Source of the DNA: Flavobacterium omnivorum
Lineage (GTDB): Bacteria; Bacteroidota; Bacteroidia; Flavobacteriales; Flavobacteriaceae
Assembly: GCF_900099915.1 (NCBI RefSeq)
Contig: NZ_FNDB01000012.1
Span: 31,633 to 95,632 of the forward strand
Length of the DNA stretch: 64,000 bases
Reading direction: 5' to 3'
This document shows, piece after piece, positions 36,922-45,870 of this stretch. The position numbers and the translations under genes were made by a program. The notes below the pieces were generated by a model. It made no database searches. It saw nothing but the letters and a program-made list of their open reading frames with translations, and was not told the origin of the DNA. Position 1 is the stretch's first letter, and every line of letters begins with the position of its first letter.

Positions 36922-37791
36922 ATGCAATTTCTTGTTTTTATCTTAACCTTTCCGTTTTTATGGATTATTTCTATTCTTCCATTCAGGGTCTTCTATTGGT
37001 TTTCGGACTTCATCTATTTAATAGTTTATTACATCATTGGTTATCGCAAAAAAACGGTTAAATATAATTTGGCATTGGCATTACCTCATCTTAGTGCTGA
37101 AGAGCGTCTTGTAATCGAAAAAAAATCATACCACCATTTGTGCGATATGTTTTTAGAAATGATAAAAACGATGACAATTTCAGCGGATGAAATGAATAAA
37201 AGATTTGTTGTTACCAATATCGAATTGGTAAAAGAGTATGAAAACAAAGGCAAGAGCACTGTTTTATTAGCCTCTCATTACGCGAGTTGGGAGTGGTTAT
37301 TGTCTATTAACCAGAAAACAAAATTTAAAGGGATAGGTGTTTATAAAAAAATTGCCAATAAATACTTTGATAAACTAATACGAGACATCCGATCCAAATA
37401 CAATGCTGAACTAGTGGAAACTAAAAAAGCGATTCCATTGATGGCAGAAAACCAAAAAAACGAGATTCTTAGCATGTATGGCCTTGCCAGTGATCAATCT
37501 CCAAAATTAAATAGAGCTTTTCATTGGGATAAATTCATGGGCGTTGAAGTTCCTGTTCATACCGGTGCCGAAATGCTAGCCAAAAAATATGATTTGAATG
37601 TTCTTTTTGTAAAAGTAAAAAAAGTAAAAAGAGGTTTTTATGAAGCTACTTTTGTACCCATTACAGATAATCCCAGATCAATTCCTGATTTTGAAATTAC
37701 CAATACCTTTTTACGAGAAGTAGAAAAACAAATTATGGAATCTCCTGAATATTATTTCTGGACGCATAAAAGATGGAAACACAAAAGATAG
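36922..37791 (+). CDS. LpxL/HtrB-like lipid A acyltransferase
   Basis: About 289 residues from MQFLVFILTFPFLWIIS, an N-terminal membrane anchor. An in-frame ATG at 36892 lies ahead of the -7 promoter box and is unlikely. The HX4(D/E) catalytic motif is LLASHYASWEW. Later segments GLASDQSPK and VPVHTGAEMLAKK fit lysophospholipid acyltransferases that add late acyl chains to lipid A. It acts at the inner face of the inner membrane. It stands alone, followed by a long terminator hairpin. Confidence 0.9.
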   Translation: MQFLVFILTFPFLWIISILPFRVFYWFSDFIYLIVYYIIGYRKKTVKYNLALALPHLSAEERLVIEKKSYHHLCDMFLEMIKTMTISADEMNKRFVVTNIELVKEYENKGKSTVLLASHYASWEWLLSINQKTKFKGIGVYKKIANKYFDKLIRDIRSKYNAELVETKKAIPLMAENQKNEILSMYGLASDQSPKLNRAFHWDKFMGVEVPVHTGAEMLAKKYDLNVLFVKVKKVKRGFYEATFVPITDNPRSIPDFEITNTFLREVEKQIMESPEYYFWTHKRWKHKR

Positions 37792-37822
37792 GGTTCAATA
37801 ATCAGAAACAGTGTTCAGTAAA

Positions 37823-37868
37823 AAAAATCACATATTATAAACGCTATTGTTTATAATATGTGATTTTT
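37823..37868. terminator. Bidirectional terminator
   Basis: Perfect 20-bp stem (37823-37842 / 37849-37868) around the 6-nt loop GCTATT. A- and T-runs on both sides let it serve the convergent acyltransferase and aminotransferase genes. Confidence 0.87.
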
Positions 37869-37892
37869 CTATTTCTTTTAAAACCTCAACTC

Positions 37893-39380
37893 TTATAAAG
37901 AAAACCAATTTTTTACCAATTCCTCTTCTAAAGGCTGTGCGTTTTTATGTAGAAACTCATTAGTTCCTGAATTATATTTATAATCCAATGCCCAAGTTTT
38001 ATGATTTTCAGCCAAAGCTTTTATTCCGTTACATACAAATTCAATTTCGGCATTTGTAGTTGTTGGATGAATAGACATTCTGATCCAACCCGGTTTTCTG
38101 ATTAAATCTCCTAGTGTAATTTCGTCAATTAATTTATGGGATGTTTCCTGATCTACATGCAATAAAAAGTGTCCGTAGGTTCCCGCACAACTGCAACCAC
38201 CACGTGTTTGAATCCCAAATTTATCATTCAATAGTTTCACACCCAAGTTAAAATGTAAATCTTCAATAAAGAAAGAAAGTACTCCTAATCGATCCTGATG
38301 CTGTCCAGCAAGGATTTTAATATTGGAAACATTTCCTAATGCTGCAAAAATATAATCTACTATTTCGTGCTCTCTTTTCAAGATATTATCAATTCCCATT
38401 TGCTCTTTCAGCTGAATAGCCAATGCGGTTTTTATTACCTGAAGAAAACCCGGAGTACCGCCATCTTCCCTATCTTCAATATTATCAATGTATTTATGTT
38501 CTCCCCAGGGATTCGTCCAACTTACCGTTCCTCCTCCCGGATTATCAGGAACTAAATTTTGATATAATTTTTTATTAAAAACCAAAACACCACAAGTTCC
38601 TGGTCCGCCAAGGAATTTATGCGGTGAAAAGAAAATGGCATCCAAATAACTTTCCGCATCTTCAGGATGCATATCAATTTTTACATAAGGACCTGAACAA
38701 GCAAAGTCTACGAAACAAATTCCGTTGTTTTGATGCATTATTTTTGCTACTTCATGATACGGAGTTCTGATTCCCGTAACATTTGAGCAAGAAGTGATTG
38801 ACGCTATTTTAAAAGGCCGCTCTTTATATTTCTCTAATAAAAGTTCTAAATTTTCTATGCTGAATAATCCATCTTCTGTTGAAGGAATAACCTCCACATC
38901 AGCAATAGTTTCGAGCCAAGACGTTTGATTGGAATGGTGTTCCATGTGTGAAATAAAAACAATCGGTTTTTTATCGGCAGGTATAGTGATAAAATTTTTT
39001 AAGCTTTCGGGTACTTTCAACCCTAATATACGTTGAAATTTATTGACCACGCCTGTCATTCCCGTTCCATCAGTAATTAAAACATCGTCTGCACTGGCAT
39101 TCACGTGGTGTTTGATAATATGACGCGCTTGGTGATACGCTTTGGTCATGGCAGTTCCAGAAACGGTGGTTTCAGTATGGGTATTGGCTACAAAAGGACC
39201 AAATTGATTCATTAATTTTTCTTCAATCGGACGATACAACCGACCGCTGGCAGTCCAATCTGTATAAACAATTTGTTTCTGTCCATAAGGAGATTCAAAC
39301 TTTTGGTTTATTCCGATTATGTTGTCGCGATACTGTTGAAAATAGTGCTCTAATTGTGTTGGCGCTTCTTTGGTAATCAT
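37893..39380 (-). CDS. Class V aminotransferase-fold PLP enzyme (cysteine-desulfurase-like)
   Basis: 495 residues. PLP is bound by the lysine in FFSPHKFLGGPG; FVDFACSGPYVKIDMH holds the pyridine-contacting aspartate. A conserved Cys lies in TRGGCSCAGTYGHFL, the position of the catalytic loop of cysteine desulfurases. The protein is about 90 residues longer than IscS, with extra sequence around NPWGEHKYIDNIEDREDGG. It could be a desulfurase, selenocysteine lyase or another beta-elimination enzyme. Cytosolic, alone on its strand. The reaction cannot be fixed from sequence. Confidence 0.85.
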   Translation of the reverse strand: MITKEAPTQLEHYFQQYRDNIIGINQKFESPYGQKQIVYTDWTASGRLYRPIEEKLMNQFGPFVANTHTETTVSGTAMTKAYHQARHIIKHHVNASADDVLITDGTGMTGVVNKFQRILGLKVPESLKNFITIPADKKPIVFISHMEHHSNQTSWLETIADVEVIPSTEDGLFSIENLELLLEKYKERPFKIASITSCSNVTGIRTPYHEVAKIMHQNNGICFVDFACSGPYVKIDMHPEDAESYLDAIFFSPHKFLGGPGTCGVLVFNKKLYQNLVPDNPGGGTVSWTNPWGEHKYIDNIEDREDGGTPGFLQVIKTALAIQLKEQMGIDNILKREHEIVDYIFAALGNVSNIKILAGQHQDRLGVLSFFIEDLHFNLGVKLLNDKFGIQTRGGCSCAGTYGHFLLHVDQETSHKLIDEITLGDLIRKPGWIRMSIHPTTTNAEIEFVCNGIKALAENHKTWALDYKYNSGTNEFLHKNAQPLEEELVKNWFSL

Positions 39381-39613
39381 TTGCGTTTAATTTGAGTTCA
39401 AAGATATTGATTTTTAGTAAATAGTCTTTTTCAAATTGATTAATTACTAATTTTTTAAACAAAAATAACGATCTACACTAATTGCTTACACTGAAATTCA
39501 CCGCGGGTATTATTTTCATAGTAGCAGTATAGTTGTGGGCATAAAAATAAAAATGCTTAAGATAATTTCTTAAGCATTTTAATTCTGTACTAATTATTGA
39601 TTCTAATGCTCTT

Positions 39614-40390
39614 TTATTTTCCCCCATTTGCTCGAAGATCTGCAATACATTTACTATCGAGTTGCGGTGCTGAACCTGACGAGACCATACTTCCAATACC
39701 TCCCCCTAATTCCGAAGACCAATACATTAAACAGTTTTTTTCGATACAATGTTTGGGATGGGCCGCATCCTCATGATTGCTTTGCAAAGCCGTACCTAGA
39801 TTTGTCAATCCTAATATGTGACCAAACTCATGCGTTATTACTGTTGTTTCTAATAAACTTCTGTTGGGCTCGAAAGGACTATTACTTAAACCTTGAATGG
39901 TTTGTTCGAAAATGACAAAAGAAGTATTTCGGTAAGCCGTTCCAAGAATCACGGATGTGTCCGTGTCTTTATCTGATTTTCCATCTGCAAAAAATGCCCA
40001 AACTGCAATTTCATCCGCATTGTTATATTTTGTTCTATTCGCATCCTCAATACTTACAATCTCCTCATTAGTATAGGGCGAATTCGCCGGTGATGGTATA
40101 GACCGCTTAACAACATTAATTCCGCCTGGCTTATATGTTCTTGCGGTAAGAAAGGCAACAAAATTGGTAATTGCTTCGGGACTAGGTTCAAAACCGTTTA
40201 CATACACCACTTCAACAACCATACTTTTAAACTTTTTATCCGACAATAAATCGTTTGCCGAGCTTCCTGTTTGCTGTTTATTTGTATTGGGATTTATTAC
40301 AATTGCGTTATCTAACGTATCCTCTTCTTTTGAACAAGATGCTACGGAAAGGAACAGACCAATTGCAAGTAGCGAAATTAATTTTTTCAT
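39614..40390 (-). CDS. Zinc metalloprotease lipoprotein, metzincin-like
   Basis: 258 residues. Lipoprotein signal MKKLISLLAIGLFLSVASCS (lipobox VASC). The zinc motif is HEFGHILGLTNLG (His187, Glu188, His191), followed by a possible Met-turn CLMYW. In typical metzincins the third ligand is His or Asp six residues after the second His; here that position is Asn197, so a ligand may come from the His-rich NHEDAAHPKHC stretch after it. Probably a surface or periplasmic protease. It lies 85 bp downstream of a lipoprotein gene on the same strand. Confidence 0.83.
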   Translation of the reverse strand: MKKLISLLAIGLFLSVASCSKEEDTLDNAIVINPNTNKQQTGSSANDLLSDKKFKSMVVEVVYVNGFEPSPEAITNFVAFLTARTYKPGGINVVKRSIPSPANSPYTNEEIVSIEDANRTKYNNADEIAVWAFFADGKSDKDTDTSVILGTAYRNTSFVIFEQTIQGLSNSPFEPNRSLLETTVITHEFGHILGLTNLGTALQSNHEDAAHPKHCIEKNCLMYWSSELGGGIGSMVSSGSAPQLDSKCIADLRANGGK

Positions 40391-40475
40391 TATTGTTTTA
40401 ATTTTAAGGTTATTTATAAGAACAGCTACGGAATATTAGGTAGCTGTTCTTTATAAACTACCCAGCTAAATCGAG

Positions 40476-41519
40476 CTATATTTGTTTCAATACTAATGTT
40501 ACAGCTGCATTAGTTGTACTTTGCAAGGTGATTGTTGTCGCCGTAAAACTCGTTACTTTCCATGTATTATTTAATAATGTAAATGTAGCATTACCCGAAA
40601 AATTCAGTTTTAGAAAAACACTTAATTCTGAACTCACAGCATACGTACCGTTAACCGTCGTGCTTAATAGGTTTACTGCAGTAACTGATAAATTATTTGC
40701 AAAATCTATTGTAAAATCTTTATAATTACTTGCGGAATTTACACCAGCACTTACAAACGAATCAACTTTGAATTTTCCATTTACTAAAATTGTTTCCAAT
40801 TTTTTTGAATTTTGAGTTGCTTCAGCCATTGTTGCTTCCGTTTTTAGCGACGCATTAATCGCTGCTTGTAATTCAGCATCACTAGAAATCGTCATTTTGG
40901 TTCCATCTGCAATTGTTGCTGAAATGGGGTAGTTAACGGAATACAGTTCTGAACTACTTACATTAGACATATACGTATATAATTGCTGTTCGGATGTTAC
41001 TACAATACTTCCTGTTTGTTGCAGGCTAAGATTATAGGTTAAAATTGTAATCGGAAAGCTAATATTTACCGAAGAAATGGCACCTTGACTAGAAGCTTCT
41101 GCCGATGAACATGCGTTTACAATAGCATTATACTCGGTTTGATTGGTAACGTTTGCTTCTGTATAATTACTCAATTTTACTTTAAACGGAAATTGCAATA
41201 CAACCGCATCTTGATCAGTATTCGACTGTCCAAAAATGGAAAGCACTTGTTGGTAATCTAATTGACTAAAAATCGAAACTTGAACACCATTTACTTTGGC
41301 AGAAAAGGGCAACAAAATAGAAGAGCAAGAAGCTCCATCTAAGAAATCATCAAAGGAACCATCGTACATCGACGTACGTTTTAAATTACTTGTTGTCGTT
41401 GAATTTGCTGAATTTGTATTGGGATTTTCTCCTTGCACGTCATCTATTTCATTTTGACATGAAGTAAAACTTAAGATCGCCATTAATGCAATTCCGGTAA
41501 CTGTTTTTAACTTTTTCAT
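40476..41519 (-). CDS. Large lipoprotein of unknown function
   Basis: 347 residues from MKKLKTVTGIALMAILSFTSCQ (lipobox FTSC); an ATG 9 bp earlier is also possible. The mature part has two similar halves, near VVLQFPFKVKL...EYNAIVNAC and ISFPITILTYNL...QLYTYM, and again YPISATIADGT...ELQAAINA, suggesting internal repeats. It has many Ser/Thr/Asn and no known motif. It is divergent from the sigma/FecR/TonB-receptor genes and shares their intergenic control region, so it may belong to the same regulon. Confidence 0.75.
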   Translation of the reverse strand: MKKLKTVTGIALMAILSFTSCQNEIDDVQGENPNTNSANSTTTSNLKRTSMYDGSFDDFLDGASCSSILLPFSAKVNGVQVSIFSQLDYQQVLSIFGQSNTDQDAVVLQFPFKVKLSNYTEANVTNQTEYNAIVNACSSAEASSQGAISSVNISFPITILTYNLSLQQTGSIVVTSEQQLYTYMSNVSSSELYSVNYPISATIADGTKMTISSDAELQAAINASLKTEATMAEATQNSKKLETILVNGKFKVDSFVSAGVNSASNYKDFTIDFANNLSVTAVNLLSTTVNGTYAVSSELSVFLKLNFSGNATFTLLNNTWKVTSFTATTITLQSTTNAAVTLVLKQI

Positions 41520-41779
41520 AATTTTCAAATTTAAGGTATTTTTATATTTACAAGCGATCTTTTATAACGCCTTTCTGTAAGTAAGACAACTACCTTTACT
41601 TTTACCCTACAAAAAAAATTATAAAAATAAATAAATTGTAAAAATATAACATAAAACACATCTATTCAGTGATTTAAATTTTAAATAGCAATTCATAAAA
41701 AAGCAATTCCAGTAATCCGAATTACTTTTTAAAAAATTATTTTACATTTACAGCCTACCAAATAATGAAATTACACTAC

Positions 41780-42295
41780 ATGAGCGACAATAAAACCACT
41801 CTTTGCGACGAAAATCACTTTAAAGACTTTTATTTAAAGCAGGTTCAATCCGCAAGTAATTTTGCTTACTACAAATGTGGTGATGGTGAGGCTGCATTAG
41901 ATTTAGTACAGGATGCATTTACTAAAATTTGGGAAAATTGTTCCAAAATTGACTTTAACAAAGCCAAAACCTATTTGTTTACGAGTATTACTAATTTATT
42001 TCTAAATACGATAAAACATCAAAAAGTTGTTCTTCAGTATGCTAAAGATGCCCCTAATTTAGACACCAATAATCAAAGTCCCGAATATCTATTAGAGGAA
42101 GAAGAATTCAGACAAAAGCTAACTAGAGCAATTGGATCTTTAAGCGAAACGCAACGGGAAGTTTTTTTATTGAATCGAATAGACGGTAAAAAGTACAGAG
42201 AAATAGCTGATTTACTAGGTATTTCGCAAAAAACTGTAGAAAAAAGAATGTCCGCTGCTCTACAAATTTTAAAAGCCCAAATAGAAAATATATAA
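41780..42295 (+). CDS. ECF sigma-70 factor of a FecR-type system
   Basis: About 171 residues from MSDNKTTLCDENHFKDFY; an in-frame ATG at 41765 is the alternative start. Region 2 contains ALDLVQDAFTKIWEN; region 4 contains SETQREVFLLNRIDGKKYREIADLLGISQKTVEKRM. It belongs to the Bacteroidetes sigma family that works with FecR anti-sigma proteins. The FecR gene follows 61 bp later. It likely transcribes its own locus on a signal from the TonB receptor. Confidence 0.93.
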   Translation: MSDNKTTLCDENHFKDFYLKQVQSASNFAYYKCGDGEAALDLVQDAFTKIWENCSKIDFNKAKTYLFTSITNLFLNTIKHQKVVLQYAKDAPNLDTNNQSPEYLLEEEEFRQKLTRAIGSLSETQREVFLLNRIDGKKYREIADLLGISQKTVEKRMSAALQILKAQIENI

Positions 42296-42356
42296 TTAAT
42301 CATTTAGCTGTAGGGTAATTTTAAAGTTAGTTGTCTTATAAACACAGAGATATAAC

Positions 42357-43271
42357 ATGAAAAAGGAAAAAGAGATATTAAAATGGTTGAACGATGACCT
42401 TTCAAAGAAAGAAATGAAGGATTTAAAACAATCTGAAGATTTACAGACACTTGAAAAGATTGCTCACTACGCGTCACAATTAGAAGCTCCAAAAGTAGAT
42501 GCGCAAGCAGCATTGGAAACATTAAAAGCTAGAAACCATTCTAAAAATAAACCAAAAGTAAGAACTATAAACTTCAAAACATTTTACAGAGTTGCGGCAG
42601 TTTTAGTACTAGCACTAACTTCTGGTTATCTCTTCTTTTATAATAACAACACCTCTTTTGAAACCCAAATAGCACAAAGAAAAATCTTTACACTTCCAGA
42701 CAATTCTGAAGTAGTTTTAAATGCAGCATCAAAAATCAGTTTTAACGAAAAAAAGTGGGCTAACAACAGAACTTTAACCTTAGCGGGTGAAGCTTTTTTT
42801 AAAGTGAAGAAAGGGCAAACATTCAGCGTAAAAACAACGGATGGAATCGTTACCGTATTAGGAACACAATTTAATGTAAAGGAACGCAAAAACTATTTTG
42901 AAGTGCGCTGCTATGAAGGTTTAGTGAGCGTTACACACAATAATAATACGACTAAATTACCTCCCGGAAAGACCTTTCGAGTTATTAATGGAAAAATCGA
43001 AAATGTTGAAGATTTTAATGCCCAAAATCCTTCGTGGATTCAACAAGAATCTAGTTTTAATAAAATTCCATTAGATCAGGTTATTGCAGAATTAGAGCGG
43101 CAATATGATTTAAAAATTAAAGTAAAAGGTGTTGATACTTCAAAACTATTTACAGGAAGTTTTACTCATACTGATAAAGAAATTGCGCTGCAAGCAGTTA
43201 CAATTCCGCTTAAATTAAGCTATAAAATTGAAGGCAAAACCATTATATTTTATAATTATGGTGCGCAGTAA
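42357..43271 (+). CDS. FecR-family anti-sigma factor
   Basis: 304 residues. A cytosolic N-terminus (about 1-75) holds the sigma-binding part, then one transmembrane helix (about 80-100), then the periplasmic FecR domain with RKIFTLPDNSEVVLNAAS, LAGEAFFKVKKG and VLGTQFNVKER. A C-terminal DUF4974-like domain follows (PLDQVIAELERQYDLKIKV). It holds the sigma factor until the receptor signals. Its end overlaps the receptor gene by 14 bp, so the genes are translationally coupled. Confidence 0.94.
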   Translation: MKKEKEILKWLNDDLSKKEMKDLKQSEDLQTLEKIAHYASQLEAPKVDAQAALETLKARNHSKNKPKVRTINFKTFYRVAAVLVLALTSGYLFFYNNNTSFETQIAQRKIFTLPDNSEVVLNAASKISFNEKKWANNRTLTLAGEAFFKVKKGQTFSVKTTDGIVTVLGTQFNVKERKNYFEVRCYEGLVSVTHNNNTTKLPPGKTFRVINGKIENVEDFNAQNPSWIQQESSFNKIPLDQVIAELERQYDLKIKVKGVDTSKLFTGSFTHTDKEIALQAVTIPLKLSYKIEGKTIIFYNYGAQ

Positions 43272-45795
43272 ATGGCTTGTTTTTTTGCTGCTCTGCATGA
43301 GCTGTATTTGTCATGGACAAGGTACAAGTAAAAAAACTCCTTTGAGCGAGGTAATAATTGCCCTGGAAAAGCAATTCAACATCAAGTTTTCGTACGCTGT
43401 TGAAGATGTGGCCAACATTACAATTGACAAACCAAAACCTTCATTGACCTTACTAGAAACTATTGATTATCTTAACTCTAAAACGCTTTTAAATTTTAAA
43501 GCCTTAGACGATCGTTATGTTACTGTTTCTGTACTTAACAAAACAGTATCTGTTTGCGGAATAGTATTAGCTGATGCAAATAAATCACCGTTAATTGGGG
43601 CTTCGGTATTGGTAAACAACATACAAAGAAGCACTATCACTACTGAAAATGGAAAATTCAATATAAAGAATATTTCAATAACCGCCACTCTAACTATTTC
43701 GTATATAGGATTTGAATCCAGAAATTTTACTGCGCAAGAATTATTTTCTGCGCAAAATAACTGCAAAGAGATAGTTCTTACTACAAGAAACGAAGAGTTG
43801 AATCAGGTTTTAATACCCGTTTATTTAACACCAGGATTACAGAAATACTTGGATGGAAGCACGGTATTAAACACTAAAAAATTTGCTATTCTACCCGGTT
43901 TAATAGATCCTGATATTTTGCAATCTATACAAGCGCTTCCTGGTATAGAAAGCACGAATGAAAGTATTGCTAATATAAATGTTCGCGGAGGAACCAACGA
44001 TCAAAATTTAGTCCTATGGGATAATATAAAAATGTATCATTCAGGTCATTTTTTTGGGCTAATATCCGCTTATAATCCCAATCTAACTAACAAAGTTATC
44101 GTTAGCAAGAACGGAACTAGTGCGCAATACAGTGATGGTGTTTCCAGTACCATCAACATGTATACAAAAGATTTAGTTACTAATACCTTTTCTGGTGGCG
44201 CGGGAATTAATTCCATCAGCACTGATGCTTTTCTCGAAATACCAATAACGAAAAAAGTTGAACTTCATGTTTCAGGACGTCGTTCCATCACTGATTTGTT
44301 TTCAACCCCTACCTATACTAAATATTTTGATCGTAGTTTTCAGGATACTGAGATCAATGCGGATAGCGAACAACGTGACACAGCTTCGGATTTTTATTTC
44401 TATGATTATACCGCTAAAGTGCTTTTCGATTTAAGCGAAAAACATCAATTTAGAGCCAATATTATTGGTATCAACAACGCTTTGGAATATTCGGAACGTT
44501 TCATTACAAATGCAAATAAAACCGAATCTAAAACCAGTAATTTATCTCAAAAAAACAATGGTTACGGAGGCAATTGGAAAGCGCAATGGACTTCAAAATT
44601 GAGTACAAACTTCATTACTTATTTCTCTAAATACAACATTGACGCTACAGATTACCGAGTGGAAACAGATCAGCGCTTAACAGAAGCCAATGAAGTTCAA
44701 GAAACTGGAATTAAGATTAATGCTAATTATAAATCAAATGATCATCTAAATTTCTTGTTGGGGTACCAATTTAATGAAACAGGAATGCTCAATCAAACCA
44801 CGGTGAGCAATCCCATCTATTCCAGCACTAAAAAGGAGGTTTTATTGAATCATGCCTTATTTTCAGAAGTGGAATACAGTAAAAACAAAACGTATTTGCG
44901 AATGGGTATGCGGTTGAATTATTTTCAAAAATTTGAAAAGTTTTTAGTTGAGCCAAGAATAAACATTCGACAACAAGTATCAGATCAAATTGCTTTAAAA
45001 TTGGAGGGAGAGTTCAAGAATCAATCTACGACTCAAATAGTAGACTTTGAAGATGATTTTTTAGGTGTCGAAAAAAGACGCTGGATTGTAGTTAATAACA
45101 CAGACATTCCAATTGCAAGAAGCAAACAAGGTTCTTTTGGTGTTGAATTTAATACCAAAAAACTTAATATAGAGGCCACCACTTTCTATAAAATTGTAGA
45201 TGGAATTACAGCTTCTAACCAAGGATTTTATAATAGTTTTCAATATAAAAATGCCCACGGAAGTTATACTGCAAAAGGCATCGAATTTTTGGCCAATAAA
45301 ACAGCGCGTCAATATAGCATTTGGGCTAGTTATACTTTTAGCACTAATAATTATGAATTTGATACTTTTACACCGGTCACTTTCCCTAACAATGCAGACA
45401 TAAGACATTCAGCATCGTTTGGTTTTTACTATCTCATTATAAAAAATCTCAAAATAGCCGTTGGTGGCATTTGGAGAAATGGCATCCCTTTTACTACTCC
45501 AATTCAAGATAATGAAACCACTCAAAGCGGAAATAACACCATGGTAAATTATGGCTCGCCAAACAGTACAAACTTAGATAATTTTATGCGATTAGACGCT
45601 TCGTTAAATTATAACTTCAATTTGTCATCTGTAGTAAAAGCTTCGTTTACAGCCGGAGTTATAAATGCTACGAATCAGAATAATGTGATCAATAGATATT
45701 ACAAAGTAAATCCCAATAATTCCAAAGATGCCATACAGGTGGACAATAAATCATTGGGTTTAACGCCCAATCTAAGCTTCAGAGTAAATTTTTAA
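43258..45795 (+). CDS. TonB-dependent receptor with STN signalling domain
   Basis: About 845 residues from MVRSKWLVFLLLCMSCICHG, a signal peptide; an in-frame ATG at 43228 lies inside FecR and is less likely. Domains: STN (LSEVIIALEKQFNIKFSYA, about 25-95), carboxypeptidase-regulatory-like (about 100-185), plug with NVRGGTNDQNLVLWDNIKM, and a barrel ending LTPNLSFRVNF. The STN domain touches FecR in the periplasm to relay ligand binding. The sigma/FecR/receptor trio is a complete cell-surface signalling system. The ligand is unknown. Confidence 0.93.
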   Translation: MVRSKWLVFLLLCMSCICHGQGTSKKTPLSEVIIALEKQFNIKFSYAVEDVANITIDKPKPSLTLLETIDYLNSKTLLNFKALDDRYVTVSVLNKTVSVCGIVLADANKSPLIGASVLVNNIQRSTITTENGKFNIKNISITATLTISYIGFESRNFTAQELFSAQNNCKEIVLTTRNEELNQVLIPVYLTPGLQKYLDGSTVLNTKKFAILPGLIDPDILQSIQALPGIESTNESIANINVRGGTNDQNLVLWDNIKMYHSGHFFGLISAYNPNLTNKVIVSKNGTSAQYSDGVSSTINMYTKDLVTNTFSGGAGINSISTDAFLEIPITKKVELHVSGRRSITDLFSTPTYTKYFDRSFQDTEINADSEQRDTASDFYFYDYTAKVLFDLSEKHQFRANIIGINNALEYSERFITNANKTESKTSNLSQKNNGYGGNWKAQWTSKLSTNFITYFSKYNIDATDYRVETDQRLTEANEVQETGIKINANYKSNDHLNFLLGYQFNETGMLNQTTVSNPIYSSTKKEVLLNHALFSEVEYSKNKTYLRMGMRLNYFQKFEKFLVEPRINIRQQVSDQIALKLEGEFKNQSTTQIVDFEDDFLGVEKRRWIVVNNTDIPIARSKQGSFGVEFNTKKLNIEATTFYKIVDGITASNQGFYNSFQYKNAHGSYTAKGIEFLANKTARQYSIWASYTFSTNNYEFDTFTPVTFPNNADIRHSASFGFYYLIIKNLKIAVGGIWRNGIPFTTPIQDNETTQSGNNTMVNYGSPNSTNLDNFMRLDASLNYNFNLSSVVKASFTAGVINATNQNNVINRYYKVNPNNSKDAIQVDNKSLGLTPNLSFRVNF

Positions 45796-45816
45796 TGATT
45801 GTTTTCATTTAAATAC

Positions 45817-45850
45817 AAAACCCTTTCAAACCTAGTATTGAAAGGGTTTT
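45817..45850. terminator. Bidirectional terminator
   Basis: Stem AAAACCCTTTCAA / TTGAAAGGGTTTT (13 bp) with an 8-nt loop. It lies between the convergent receptor gene and glmM. Confidence 0.82.
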
Positions 45851-45870
45851 AGCATATACAAAAAATGGTA

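Noticed and set aside
39478..39696. Minus-strand open frame overlapping the metalloprotease end
   Set aside because: It is out of frame with the metalloprotease, has no motif, and overlaps its coding end.
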